Of a DNA stretch of 64,000 nt, positions 35,062 through 43,794 are shown piece after piece. The notes under the pieces are model-generated. The model was not told where the DNA came from. It was given only the letters and a program-made list of their open reading frames with translations, and did not search any database. The position numbers were made by a program, and so were the translations under genes. This stretch comes from Rhizosphaericola sp047606825. GTDB lineage: Bacteria; Bacteroidota; Bacteroidia; Chitinophagales; Chitinophagaceae. The stretch lies in contig JASGDY010000127.1 of the NCBI GenBank assembly GCA_047606825.1, forward strand, positions 56,801 through 120,800. Reading direction: 5' to 3'. Within the stretch, counting starts at the first letter, position 1. Every line of letters starts with the position of its first letter.

Positions 35062-36450
35062 TTAATCTTTATTGTTTTTTGGGTCTGGATAATCCGTGAA
35101 CAATGATTTCATCTCGGCTGCCTTTTCCGGTAGGGCATCCACCAGGTTGACCCGTTCGCTCGGGTCTTCGTTGAGGTTAAACAGTGCCTCGACCGCATCC
35201 TGTGGTTTTCCTGACGAGGGATTCATCCCAGCCGGAATCTTGAGGTATTTCCAGTCGCCCAAGCGCACCGCTTCCGGTTTGCCGTGGTTGACGATATAGA
35301 TGGGACGATGCACATATTGCTGCGCGGCGGTTTTCCCAGTCAGCAAAGCGTGGATATTTTCCCCGTCCAGCGTATCGCCGGCCGGGATTTTTGCATTTGC
35401 CCAGTAGGCCAGCGTTGGCACTATGTCCAGGTTGCTAATCGGGCTGGCTAATATTGTCCCTGCGCGGATATGGTCTTTCCAATATAGAATAAACGGCTCG
35501 CGCACACCTCCTTCGTACGACTGCCCTTTGGAGCCACGGAAAATACCAGCCGAACCAGCGTGCCACCTTTTGGTCATACCGTCGCCCTCCATCCGGGTTG
35601 GGTATTCAATCCACGGGCCATTGTCGCTGGAAAACGCAATAATCGTGTTGTCCAGCAACTTTTCCGCTTTCAGCTTGCCGACAATCAGCGCAATATTGGA
35701 ATCCAAGTCCTCCACGACCGCTCCCAGCGGACCACCTTGTTGCTTGTTTTTCAGGTAGGAAGCCTGCGCGGCGAAAGCCACGGGCAGGTGCGGCATATTG
35801 TACGCCAGATAAAGGAAAAACGGTTTGTCACCTGTCTGTTGACCAATCAGCGACATTGCTTCCCTGGTGTACAAGCGTGTCAGCAAGGAATCTTCGGGCT
35901 TCCATATTTCGGGCGTCCTGTTGCGGAAAATCTTGATTGTGGTGTCGGTCTTTACGTAAGGATAACGGTAGTCGTGGCTGTACAGCATCCCGTAATATGT
36001 GTCAAAACCCTGCGCCGTTGGATAGTTCCACTCGTGCTTGTCGCCAAGATGCCATTTGCCAATCATCGCGGTGCGATAGCCTGCTTTTTTTAATATTTCA
36101 GGCAAAGTGATTTCCGCGTCGGGAAGTCCGAGCGGCGAACCCGGACCTATCGGGTCGGGCAGGTTGTACCGCGAGGCGTAACGCCCGGTCAACAACGATG
36201 CCCGTGACGGCGTACACGATGGACTCGAAACGACATAGTTGGTCGCCATCAGCCCAGCCCTTGCCAACGAATCCAGAAACGGCGTGCGGATGACCGGATT
36301 GCCGTAAATCCCCAAGTCGGAATAACCCATATCGTCCGTGAGGATAAAGATGATGTTGGGTTGCTTGGTTTTCGCTCGTTGTGCACACAGATTACGGACA
36401 ACAAACAACGTACAGAACGCCAAAAAAAATATTTTTACCGTCTTTCGCAT
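35062..36450 (-). CDS. Secreted arylsulfatase-type sulfatase (S1 family)
   Basis: A 462-residue exported sulfatase. Signal peptide MRKTVKIFFLAFCTLFVVRNLCAQ; IIFILTDDMGYSDLGIYGNP with the first metal-binding Asp pair; formylglycine motif SPSCTPSRASLLTGRYASR (Cys about residue 80); KWHLGDKHEWNYPTAQGFD with the catalytic Lys/His; and IIAFSSDNGPW for the distal metal ligands DN. It belongs to a different branch from the neighbouring sulfatase (SDNG instead of SDQG). The two genes are about 110 bp apart on the same strand and probably form a transcript; together with SusCD they point to a sulfated glycan, though they are separated from susC by the regulators. Confidence 0.92.
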   Translation of the reverse strand: MRKTVKIFFLAFCTLFVVRNLCAQRAKTKQPNIIFILTDDMGYSDLGIYGNPVIRTPFLDSLARAGLMATNYVVSSPSCTPSRASLLTGRYASRYNLPDPIGPGSPLGLPDAEITLPEILKKAGYRTAMIGKWHLGDKHEWNYPTAQGFDTYYGMLYSHDYRYPYVKTDTTIKIFRNRTPEIWKPEDSLLTRLYTREAMSLIGQQTGDKPFFLYLAYNMPHLPVAFAAQASYLKNKQQGGPLGAVVEDLDSNIALIVGKLKAEKLLDNTIIAFSSDNGPWIEYPTRMEGDGMTKRWHAGSAGIFRGSKGQSYEGGVREPFILYWKDHIRAGTILASPISNLDIVPTLAYWANAKIPAGDTLDGENIHALLTGKTAAQQYVHRPIYIVNHGKPEAVRLGDWKYLKIPAGMNPSSGKPQDAVEALFNLNEDPSERVNLVDALPEKAAEMKSLFTDYPDPKNNKD

Positions 36451-36654
36451 ACTCTTTCATTATTGGGCGGAAAATTACAAAATGAAAGCATAGGACATGG
36501 ATTATTTTATAAGGAAAAGCATAGGATTACATAGTTATGGTAAAAGTTAAATGGCAAAAACAAAAAGCCTACAACAACAAAATACCCAATTCCCGGTATT
36601 TCCTAACTTGCCAACAATCATTATCTTTATTTTTCAAACCAATGCTTTGCAAAA

Positions 36655-37938
36655 ATGAAACTCTTTACTATTTTATCACTTTTGCCAGTACTCACGTTCA
36701 GCCAAAAGACAATCGTCCCAGGCGTCAGCGACATCAATATCGCGAACCTCAAACAGGGAAAATCACTGTACACCAACTATTATGTCAAGGACAAAGACTG
36801 GAAACGGATGGGCTCGTTGACTTACGATATAGGGATCACAGGCAACCGGCTCAGCGTCGTTTTTAGTTATTTTGACTCCAACAACGTGTTTATCCGAAGA
36901 AGGACGTCTGTTGCGGACGCGGCGACGCTTACGCCAGTCAGCTATAAATTTGAAGGGCTGCAAAACACGTTTGATATTGATTTTGGGACAACCGTAACAG
37001 GTCTGTACCGCTATACCAACAAGGCTCCGGACAGTTCGGTCACGATAACGCCGACAGGAAAATACTTTGACTTCAACATAGCCGACAACCTGTTTTGCAC
37101 ACTTCCTCTTGACGTGGGCTATAAGGCGACCATACCGGAATTTTATTATACGGGAAAGTCCAAGCCCGTGTCCAACTACGCTATCAAGGAAGTGAAAAGC
37201 TATGTCCATTATTCACCTAAAACAGGTAACCACGACGCTTGGCTCGTGTCGGTATTGGAGGAAAGCACAGGCGCGGTCTACTATTACACCATCGACAAAA
37301 AAGACCATCGACTCTGGCAACGGGAAATGCCGTTGGGAAACGGGATGTGGGAAATCTTCATCAACGAAGAACTGGACTACCAGCCCATCAAAAACAGGTT
37401 CAACAAGGAGGAAGCCCTGGCAAAAGTACATAACGGCAACAGTTCCATCATCGGTACGGCCTACGCAAGAGACCATGCCAAAAGAGGTGTTGCCTTGCTG
37501 AACATCAACAAAGCGCAATACGCTCCGAAAGGCACGAAAGTATCCCTCCTGCCCAATTCGCCGTACATTGAGGAATGGAAAGAAGTCAACGAAAAAATAA
37601 GGAAAAAGAAAAAAATGCCCGAAGTACCTATCGACCCAAATGTCCCGCAATGCATCCAAACGACGGAAGTCTATGACGACAAAGGGCATTTTGAGTTTAC
37701 CAACCTTATGCCGGGCGAATATATTGTCATGACCTCTTTTGACTATACACATCGATATTCTTACCAATATTACGCCGGGACTTCCTACCTTATGCATCCC
37801 AGCGGCGCGGTGCTGAGTTCCAGTCCGGTGTACAATACAGCCAGTGCATCGACAGGAGCAACCGCCAACATAGAAACAAAAGTAACAATCGACAAAGACG
37901 GTGACAAAGTGAAGATGAACCTCAAGGATACAAGATAG
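36655..37938 (+). CDS. Secreted protein of unknown function
   Basis: A 427-residue exported protein starting MKLFTILSLLPVLTFSQ (signal peptide). I do not recognise the first two thirds, which are beta-rich (LTYDIGITGNRLSVVFSYFD, FNIADNLFCTLPLDVGYKAT). The part around residues 330-365 (TTEVYDDKGHFEFTNLMPGEYIVMTSF) is like a carboxypeptidase-regulatory/CNA-type beta-sandwich end, where a peptide is finished as FTNLMPGEY. A charged KIRKKKKMPEVP linker precedes it. It may be a surface-associated protein. The gene stands alone, divergent from the sulfatase pair. Confidence 0.75.
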   Translation: MKLFTILSLLPVLTFSQKTIVPGVSDINIANLKQGKSLYTNYYVKDKDWKRMGSLTYDIGITGNRLSVVFSYFDSNNVFIRRRTSVADAATLTPVSYKFEGLQNTFDIDFGTTVTGLYRYTNKAPDSSVTITPTGKYFDFNIADNLFCTLPLDVGYKATIPEFYYTGKSKPVSNYAIKEVKSYVHYSPKTGNHDAWLVSVLEESTGAVYYYTIDKKDHRLWQREMPLGNGMWEIFINEELDYQPIKNRFNKEEALAKVHNGNSSIIGTAYARDHAKRGVALLNINKAQYAPKGTKVSLLPNSPYIEEWKEVNEKIRKKKKMPEVPIDPNVPQCIQTTEVYDDKGHFEFTNLMPGEYIVMTSFDYTHRYSYQYYAGTSYLMHPSGAVLSSSPVYNTASASTGATANIETKVTIDKDGDKVKMNLKDTR

Positions 37939-38006
37939 AAATATAGCATAAGGCAAAAGTTAAAAGGCAAAAACAAAAAGCGGTTATTCTTTGCGTGAAA
38001 ATTTTC

Positions 38007-38333
38007 TCACAACTCCACCTCCGGATTCCAAAACGCTTTTTTAAAATCCACGATTTTATTGTCTTTGACAACGATGCCTTCCGACGCGAGCAGTTCCTGC
38101 ATTTTGGTAGGCGTTTCAAAATGGACACTGCCTGTCAACACGCCGCTACTGTTGACGACACGCCAAGCCGGAACGCCTTTTTGGCTGGATGCCGCCGCCA
38201 TCGCCCAGCCGACCATCCGTGCACGGTTTTTCGCACCGAGGTATCGGGCAATCGCCCCGTAGGACGTCACCCTGCCTTTGGGGACCAGCCGCGCCACGTC
38301 CCACACGTCCTGAAAAAAATTACTCTTTTCCAT
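38007..38333 (-). CDS. Alkyltransferase-like protein (ATL, MGMT-related)
   Basis: A 108-residue protein with the C-terminal O6-alkylguanine methyltransferase fold: VPKGRVTSYGAIARYLG and the arginine finger of GAKNRARMVGWAMAA. The active-site segment is PAWRVVNSSG, where MGMT has P-C-H-R-V: the alkyl-accepting Cys is absent, which defines the ATL group that flags O6-alkylguanine for nucleotide-excision repair. The ATG at 38333 overlaps the end of the next gene by 14 bp, so the two are coupled. Confidence 0.88.
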   Translation of the reverse strand: MEKSNFFQDVWDVARLVPKGRVTSYGAIARYLGAKNRARMVGWAMAAASSQKGVPAWRVVNSSGVLTGSVHFETPTKMQELLASEGIVVKDNKIVDFKKAFWNPEVEL

Positions 38334-39534
38334 CTTGTTTGAAATAGGCAAACGAACCGCCAATCCAACGGTTGTCACTATTAAAATCCACCCCAATCAT
38401 CTCCGCCTTGGTCAGACGCGCAAGGTTGTGCGTGGCGACAGGCCGCGCCATCGTCCCATCCCAGATATAAAACAGCCTAATCTCGGCTTTGGCAGCACCG
38501 TCCGGCGTGGCAATGGCCGATTCATATTGGACACGTTTCTGCAAAATATAATCTTCCGGATTGTCCACATTGTAAAAATCCTCGACGGTCGGATGTATGA
38601 CAACACCACACCCCGAAAAGGAAAACAACGGTTTCAACACATAGTCTTCCAAATCCTGCGGCGGGTCCAGAAACGTATTGAGAAAATAGGTATTCGGAAT
38701 ATGCGGATGACGTAAAAACGGCAACGTATATTTGCTGATGCGGTAAAACCAGGACGGATGTGTTACCCACTGCACATGGCTGTTACGCATGACCTCACGC
38801 GCCTGTTCCTGTACAAAAACATCGCCGTTGCGTGCCACATCGTCCCAAATCAGACGGTTGTAGATACGCTTGATGGCCACGTCTTTTCCTTCCTTTTCAT
38901 AAAACAGATGGCCGTCCCTGACCTTGACTTTTGTCAGGCAGACAGGCTGTATGCCGAGGTGTTTTTGGGTAAAATAAAAATCGATTTTCGTTTTCTGTTT
39001 TTCGGGGAAAAGTTCGAGCAGGATGACATTTTCGGGAGCTTCGTCGCCCAATATGACTTTCCGCAACAAGTCAACCGTACTGTTTTCGTTAAAACCATTG
39101 AGGAATATCTGGTAGTCGCCTGCAATACCGTAGGCCTGCCGCGCCGCCTTGTCCTGGTACAACTGGTAAAAATACAGCGACGGGAATCCCTGCATCTCGA
39201 CAAGCTGCGGCTCGAGCGCACCAGTTTCGGGATTTTTGCAAATACCAAAGTCAAACGCGATGAAATGCGGATGTTCGCCTTCGTTTTCATATTGGATGAA
39301 GTCAGGGACGGCGATTTGCGTCATTGCCTTAAAACCTTTGGACATAATCGCGTCCACGATAAAATCGGCCGTCCGCAGCATCTGCTGCTTAAAACCTTCG
39401 TCCACAAACACGGGCGTCTCCGCAATCCTAAACGGAATCGGGTCGGTATCAAACTGCGAAAAAAACGCCTTGTAGCGCCCATATTTTTCTTCGGCAAAGT
39501 TGGCGTTGAACCACTCCCTGTTTGCAGGTACCAT
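38320..39534 (-). CDS. ATP-grasp-like protein of unknown function
   Basis: A 404-residue cytoplasmic protein. The later part contains YVLKPLFSFSGCGVVIHPT (about residues 290-310), which looks like the ATP-grasp ATP-binding Lys/Gly loop, then AEIRLFYIWDG and ATHNLARLTKAEMIGV resembling the metal-binding strands. This is the pattern of circularly permuted ATP-grasp or glutathionylspermidine-synthase-like proteins, but no substrate can be assigned. It overlaps the ATL gene by 14 bp at its 3' end. The start MVPANREWFNANF is followed by an open frame with no better start. Confidence 0.7.
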   Translation of the reverse strand: MVPANREWFNANFAEEKYGRYKAFFSQFDTDPIPFRIAETPVFVDEGFKQQMLRTADFIVDAIMSKGFKAMTQIAVPDFIQYENEGEHPHFIAFDFGICKNPETGALEPQLVEMQGFPSLYFYQLYQDKAARQAYGIAGDYQIFLNGFNENSTVDLLRKVILGDEAPENVILLELFPEKQKTKIDFYFTQKHLGIQPVCLTKVKVRDGHLFYEKEGKDVAIKRIYNRLIWDDVARNGDVFVQEQAREVMRNSHVQWVTHPSWFYRISKYTLPFLRHPHIPNTYFLNTFLDPPQDLEDYVLKPLFSFSGCGVVIHPTVEDFYNVDNPEDYILQKRVQYESAIATPDGAAKAEIRLFYIWDGTMARPVATHNLARLTKAEMIGVDFNSDNRWIGGSFAYFKQDGKE

Positions 39535-39650
39535 AATTGTGCGGTTAATATTTGAACTGATTTAAACTTTTTTATATTTCTATGCGCGGCATAAAATATG
39601 CAATGAATGCTCAGAAAATGAACACGCAAATAAGCAATGAAAACATTTGC

Positions 39651-39725
39651 CGTCATTTCCGCGTAGGCGGGAATCTACTATATCATGGTATCAGGTTCTC
39701 ACCTACACGGGAATGACGTTGAGGT
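39651..39725. repeat. Dispersed inverted repeat (GTCATTCC family), copy 1
   Basis: CGTCATTTCCGCGTAGGCGG (from 39651) and CCTACACGGGAATGACG (to 39718) form an imperfect inverted repeat. A second copy, better preserved, is at 63695-63814. Downstream sequence is similar as well: TTATTAATCGTTT (39750 and 63826) and ATATCTTGCTCCCATTAA (39832 and 63909), so the duplicated unit extends over about 200 bp. This and the 345-bp gap around it hold no gene. Confidence 0.75.
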
Positions 39726-39879
39726 GTCCACATTTTTCATTACACAATTTATTAATCGTTTGGGTAATTATGCCCTATGTGTGAAATATAAACCCTTACC
39801 GGTTATGCGTTTCAGAAAACTTAATAGGTCATATATCTTGCTCCCATTAATAATTAATGCGATATACAGTAAAACATTT

Positions 39880-40494
39880 CTAATGAATCCTGTCGCCGTT
39901 GAGTTCGTGGCTTGCCATGACTTCCGCCTCGTAGGCCAACCACTCCAGCCATCTTTTGTGAACTTTTTCGTGGGGGATATAGGTCTGTGCCAATTCGATG
40001 AACAAGACATAATGCCCTGCCTCACTCTCCATGAACCTTCTGTAAAAATGACGCATATATTCGTCATTCAGTCCTTCGCTCAACCGTTTGAAACGCTCAC
40101 AACTGCGGGCTTCTATCAGCGCCATCGTCAACAGTTGGTCGAGCAAGCACCCTTCTTCGTCGCCGCCTTTTTGCTGAAAATCAATCAGTTTGTGTACATA
40201 CAAATCCCTGCGTTGGTTGCCCAACGCCAGACCGCGCTTTTTGATTTCCTGCAACACCAACCGGAAATGTCCCCATTCCTCCGTCACAATCGGCGCCAAG
40301 GCCTCCACTAACTCAACCTTACGCGGATAACGCTGAATCAGGGAAATGCAGGTCGTCGCCGCTTTTTGTTCGCACCAGGCGTGGTCGGTCAATATCGCGT
40401 CCATGCCGATGGTCGCCAAATCGACCCAACGCGGGTCGGTCGGCAGTTGCAGACCGAGAATGTTGCGTGTCGCTTCTGAAATGGAATCTGTCAT
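39880..40494 (-). CDS. miaE: tRNA-(ms2io6A)-hydroxylase MiaE
   Basis: Di-iron monooxygenase that hydroxylates the isopentenyl group on A37 of tRNAs. The 204-residue four-helix protein has LGLQLPTDPRW at the start, DHAWCEQKAATTCISL, TEEWGHFRLVLQEI, LIEARSCERFKRL and FMESEAGHYVLFIEL: the two E-x2-H and two E helices that bind iron are visible, with Trp after Cys in DHAWCE instead of the usual His. It lies between the dispersed repeat and the long palindrome, on the strand of hisIE. Confidence 0.9.
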   Translation of the reverse strand: MTDSISEATRNILGLQLPTDPRWVDLATIGMDAILTDHAWCEQKAATTCISLIQRYPRKVELVEALAPIVTEEWGHFRLVLQEIKKRGLALGNQRRDLYVHKLIDFQQKGGDEEGCLLDQLLTMALIEARSCERFKRLSEGLNDEYMRHFYRRFMESEAGHYVLFIELAQTYIPHEKVHKRWLEWLAYEAEVMASHELNGDRIH

Positions 40495-40516
40495 GTTACT
40501 AAGTTACAGGTTGGTC

Positions 40517-40586
40517 GCCGCTGGCGCACGCGTGTCGCGTGTGCCTCAGCATCTCAACGCACACGTGACACGCGTGCGCCAGCGGC
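40517..40586. repeat. 28-bp inverted repeat, GC-rich
   Basis: Arms at 40517-40544 (GCCGCTGGCGCACGCGTGTC and on) and 40559-40586 are complementary at 27 of 28 positions around a 14-base loop. It lies between hisIE and miaE, both read leftward. A stem this long would fold in RNA, but no T-tract follows in either direction, so I do not call it an intrinsic terminator; it has the look of a dispersed palindromic element. Confidence 0.75.
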
Positions 40587-40622
40587 AAGGTCTTATTTTC
40601 TGTCCTCCGTCTTTCCGACTAT

Positions 40623-41228
40623 TTAGGCCTTTTCCCTATGTCTTTCCTCCAACACTGCAAGCACGTCGTTGAGACGATAGCCTTTGGCCTGGAGCAATAT
40701 CAGATAATGGAACAACAAATCCGAAGATTCGCCCAGGAAACGCTCGTCGTCGTTGTCTTTCGCCTCGATGACGGTTTCCACGGCTTCCTCCCCGACTTTC
40801 TGCGCGATGCGGTTGATGCCTTTGTGGAAAAGAAAAGACACATAGGAATTTTCCGGTGCTTTTTCGCGGCGGTCGGTAATGATGTTTTCCAGCTTGGAGA
40901 GAAATCCTAGTTCGTTTACGTTTTTTTCGTCCCAGCAAGTGTCCGCACCTGTGTGGCAAACAGGCCCGAGCGGGTGCGCTTTTACCAAAAGCGTATCGTT
41001 GTCGCAATCCACTTTGAGGTCTTTCAACAACAGAAAATTGCCACTTTCCTCTCCTTTTGTCCACAGACGTTTTTTGCTGCGGCTCCAGAAAGTCACCTTG
41101 CCGAGTTCCTGCGTCTTTGCTAAGGCTTCGGCATTCATGAAGCCTAGCATCAGTACCTTCCCCGTCTCGTCGTCCTGCACGATGGCGGGGACGAGGCCGT
41201 CGGCGTATTTATCGTAATCTATATGCAT
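40623..41228 (-). CDS. hisI: Phosphoribosyl-AMP cyclohydrolase / phosphoribosyl-ATP pyrophosphatase HisIE
   Basis: A 201-residue fusion for the second and third steps of histidine synthesis. The N-terminal cyclohydrolase has VPAIVQDDETGKVLMLGFMN, FWSRSKKRLWTKGEESGN and DCDNDTLLVKAHPLGPVCHT with the zinc Cys and metal Asps; the C-terminal pyrophosphatase (from about residue 115) has KVGEEAVETVIEAKDNDDER. Length and fusion are normal. It ends the hisF-hisIE pair; the ATG at 41228 follows hisF by 10 bp. Confidence 0.95.
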   Translation of the reverse strand: MHIDYDKYADGLVPAIVQDDETGKVLMLGFMNAEALAKTQELGKVTFWSRSKKRLWTKGEESGNFLLLKDLKVDCDNDTLLVKAHPLGPVCHTGADTCWDEKNVNELGFLSKLENIITDRREKAPENSYVSFLFHKGINRIAQKVGEEAVETVIEAKDNDDERFLGESSDLLFHYLILLQAKGYRLNDVLAVLEERHREKA

Positions 41229-41237
41229 TGTCGATAG

Positions 41238-41996
41238 TTATATTCTTACAAATATTTCGTTTTCTTTCAGATACTGTTTCAGTTCGGGAATGCCGATTTC
41301 CTTGAAATGGAAAATGCTCGCTGCCAAAGCTGCGTCGGCACGCGCATCCTTGAACACTTCGGTAAAATGCTCCATCGAACCTGCGCCGCCGCTGGCAATC
41401 ACGGGAACGGGCAGTTCTGTCGAGAGTTTGCGTGTAATGTCAATGGCAAAACCATTTTTCATTCCATCGTTGTTCATGGACGTCAGTAATATCTCGCCCG
41501 CGCCGAGTGCGACGGCTTGCTGCGCCCATTCAAAACATTTCGTTTCTGTCTTGGTACGACCGCCGTTGAGGTAAACGTACCAGTTGCCGTCGGCTTCCTT
41601 TTTGGTGTCAATCGCTAATACGACGCACTGGCTGCCAAATTCGGACGAAAGTTCGTGTATCAGTTCCGGACGCTTGAAAGCCGAAGTATTGACGGAAACC
41701 TTGTCCGCACCGTTGTACAGCAATGTCTGCACGTCCCCGACGCTGGCGATACCGCCGCCGACGGTAAACGGAATGTTGATGTGGTGTGCGATTTTGTTGA
41801 CTAGTTCGCTTAGGGTTTTACGTTTCTCGACGGTCGCCGTGATGTCCAAAAACACCAGTTCGTCCGCGCCTTGCCACGCATAGAGCGCACCGAGCTCCAC
41901 GGGGTCGCCCGCATCCCGCAAATCCAGAAAATTGACGCCTTTCACCGTGCGCCCGTCTTTTATATCCAAACAAGGAATAATCCTTTTTGTGAGCAT
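41238..41996 (-). CDS. hisF: Imidazole glycerol phosphate synthase cyclase subunit HisF
   Basis: TIM barrel that uses ammonia from HisH to make imidazole glycerol phosphate and AICAR. The 252-residue protein starts [20 protein letters not shown] with the catalytic Asp at residue 11, has [32 protein letters not shown] with the second Asp, and [18 protein letters not shown]. The glutaminase hisH is separate, at 886-1479. Confidence 0.96.
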   Translation of the reverse strand: MLTKRIIPCLDIKDGRTVKGVNFLDLRDAGDPVELGALYAWQGADELVFLDITATVEKRKTLSELVNKIAHHINIPFTVGGGIASVGDVQTLLYNGADKVSVNTSAFKRPELIHELSSEFGSQCVVLAIDTKKEADGNWYVYLNGGRTKTETKCFEWAQQAVALGAGEILLTSMNNDGMKNGFAIDITRKLSTELPVPVIASGGAGSMEHFTEVFKDARADAALAASIFHFKEIGIPELKQYLKENEIFVRI

Positions 41997-42106
41997 GATT
42001 ATTTGTTAAGTCGAGAGGCAAAAGTAAGCAATTGAGAATGGAGAATTGACAATTGAGAATTTTAAGCTGTTGACGGATAGGCATCATGATTGATAAAATG
42101 TGTATT

Positions 42107-42160
42107 TAAACCTCACCCCCGACCCCTCTCCCAAGTGAGAGGGGTCGGGGGTGAGGTTTA
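42107..42160. repeat. 24-bp perfect palindrome, copy 2 of CCCCTCTC-hairpin family
   Basis: TAAACCTCACCCCCGACCCC (from 42107) to CTC at 42130, a 6-base loop, and the exact reverse complement at 42137-42160. It lies between the divergent hisF and glyA starts, so it is not a terminator for either. Related copies are at 29784-29857 and 63939-63995. The remainder of the 309-bp gap is AT-rich and holds only the promoter element at 42279. Confidence 0.85.
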
Positions 42161-42278
42161 ACAAAACGATTTAAACGCACTTTTATGAATCGTTAAGTAT
42201 ATATACCTTAATTCAAGCAATGAACAATATAGCATTGACCGGCACTTTTTATTTTTTCCTTTTTCCTTTATACTTATT

Positions 42279-42286
42279 TACTTTTG
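42279..42286 (+). promoter_or_regulatory. Candidate -7 element of glyA, TACTTTTG
   Basis: Perfect TAnnTTTG, 19 bases before the ATG of glyA, the normal distance for a short leader. A polypyrimidine stretch lies upstream with no clear TTTG at the right spacing. Confidence 0.4.
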
Positions 42287-42305
42287 CGCCAAAATTTATA
42301 ACGTA

Positions 42306-43586
42306 ATGCAACGAGATGCTCAAGTATTTGGATTTATCGGCAAGGAATTGGAAAGGCAGCGCTCCGGTATTGAACTGATTGCTTCCGAAAATTTTACCAG
42401 CCTGCAATCCATCCATGCAATGGGAAGTGTATTGACCAACAAATACGCCGAAGGCTATCCCGGCCACCGTTACTATGCTGGCTGCGAAATCGTAGACCAG
42501 GTAGAACAGTTGGCCATCGACCGCCTCAAACAAATATTTGATATAGAGTATGCCAACGTACAGCCGCATAGCGGTGCGCAGGCCAATGCTGCGGTGCATT
42601 TGGCATTGTTGCAGCCTGGCGACAAAATCCTCGGTCTCGACCTGAGCATGGGCGGACACCTGACGCACGGTTCGCCGGTCAATTACAGCGGCCGCCTGTA
42701 CGAAGCGCATTCCTACGGCGTGAAAAAAGAAACGGGTTACGTGGACTATGAACAAATGGAAGCACAAGCCCAAACGCTCAAACCCAAACTTATCATCTGC
42801 GGCGCGAGTGCCTACAGCCGCGACTGGGACTACAAGCGTATCCGCGAAATTGCTGACAGTGTCGGTGCGCTGGTCATGGCCGACATTGCGCACCCAGCCG
42901 GACTGATTGCGAAAAAACTGTTGAACGACCCGTTTGACCATTGCCATATCGTCACTTCCACGACGCACAAAACGCTGCGCGGACCACGCGGCGGCGTCAT
43001 CATGATGCGCAGGGATTTTGAAAACCCCTGGGGACAGAAAGACAACAAAGGTAATGTGCGGATGATGGGCAGCCTGTTGAACCTTGCTGTATTCCCGGGC
43101 ATACAAGGCGGTCCGCTGGAGCATGTCATCGCTGGTAAAGCGGTTGCCTTCGGCGAAATCCTGACCGACGATTATACGCAATACGCCGTCCAGATGCAGA
43201 AAAATGCGCAGCACCTCGCCAAACTCCTGGTCCAAAAAGATTACCATATCATCAGCGGCGGCACGGACAACCACCTCGTGCTGATTGACCTGCGCAACAA
43301 AAACATTTCCGGTAAAAAAGCCGAACAGGCACTGGTAAAAGCGGAAATCACCTGCAACAAAAACATGGTGCCTTTCGACGACAAAAGTGCGTTTGTCACT
43401 TCCGGTGTACGTCTGGGCGTTCCGGCGATTACCACGCGCGGGTTCAAGGAAGACGACATGGCATTTGTCGTTGACACGTTTGACAAAATCATCAACAACG
43501 CCGACAACGAAAGCCTTATCGCTTCCGTCAAAGCGGACGTCAATGCGTATATGAAAAATTTCCCGCTGTATCCGGAATTGGGATAA
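42306..43586 (+). CDS. glyA: Serine hydroxymethyltransferase GlyA
   Basis: PLP enzyme that converts serine plus tetrahydrofolate to glycine and 5,10-methylene-THF. The 426-residue protein shows [13 protein letters not shown] at the start, [21 protein letters not shown]-type loop [23 protein letters not shown], and the PLP lysine in [15 protein letters not shown] (about residue 226). Length is normal. It is monocistronic: a strong terminator lies 48 bp after its stop. Confidence 0.96.
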   Translation: MQRDAQVFGFIGKELERQRSGIELIASENFTSLQSIHAMGSVLTNKYAEGYPGHRYYAGCEIVDQVEQLAIDRLKQIFDIEYANVQPHSGAQANAAVHLALLQPGDKILGLDLSMGGHLTHGSPVNYSGRLYEAHSYGVKKETGYVDYEQMEAQAQTLKPKLIICGASAYSRDWDYKRIREIADSVGALVMADIAHPAGLIAKKLLNDPFDHCHIVTSTTHKTLRGPRGGVIMMRRDFENPWGQKDNKGNVRMMGSLLNLAVFPGIQGGPLEHVIAGKAVAFGEILTDDYTQYAVQMQKNAQHLAKLLVQKDYHIISGGTDNHLVLIDLRNKNISGKKAEQALVKAEITCNKNMVPFDDKSAFVTSGVRLGVPAITTRGFKEDDMAFVVDTFDKIINNADNESLIASVKADVNAYMKNFPLYPELG

Positions 43587-43633
43587 TTGCTAAGGCAAAA
43601 ACAACAAAAAGCCGTTTTACGGTTAGTGTAACA

Positions 43634-43683
43634 GAAAGAAACGCCCGACAAGATTTTTAGATACCTTGTCGGGCGTTTCTTTC
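43634..43683 (+). terminator. Intrinsic terminator after glyA
   Basis: GAAAGAAACGCCCGACAAG (43634-43652), 12-base loop, and the perfect reverse complement CTTGTCGGGCGTTTCTTTC (43665-43683), followed by TTTTGCTTT. The 3' arm ends one base before the CRISPR repeat fragment at 43685, so terminator and fragment directly abut. Confidence 0.85.
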
Positions 43684-43684
43684 T

Positions 43685-43711
43685 TTTGCTTTCTACTTTT
43701 GAATTAACTTC
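43685..43711 (+). CRISPR. CRISPR repeat remnant A (repeat positions 8-34)
   Basis: Against the 47-nt repeat deduced from copies C and D and the tracrRNA, these 27 bases (TTTGCTTTCTACTTTTGAAT...) match positions 8-34 with a single change (A17 to T). Similarity stops sharply at 43711 inside the repeat. Remnant B, after the rhamnosidase gene, holds positions 24-47, so A and B together cover one repeat with an 11-base overlap (GAATTAACTTC). No spacer-like series adjoins it. Confidence 0.72.
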
Positions 43712-43794
43712 ACATTCTCTATGCCATTAATATCAGGTAAACAAATATTGTTGGAAATGGGACAAAAGACATTTTTTAAGCAAAGCAGAAAACA

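Noticed and set aside
42107..42160. Palindrome as a transcription terminator
   Set aside because: It lies between divergent starts with no gene ending there and no T-tract, so a repeat element is the better call.
42249..43274. 341-codon minus-strand open frame opposite glyA
   Set aside because: It lies wholly antisense to a clearly conserved gene, its composition is that of a shadow frame (many His, Val, Phe, Arg without domains), and nothing recognisable is encoded.
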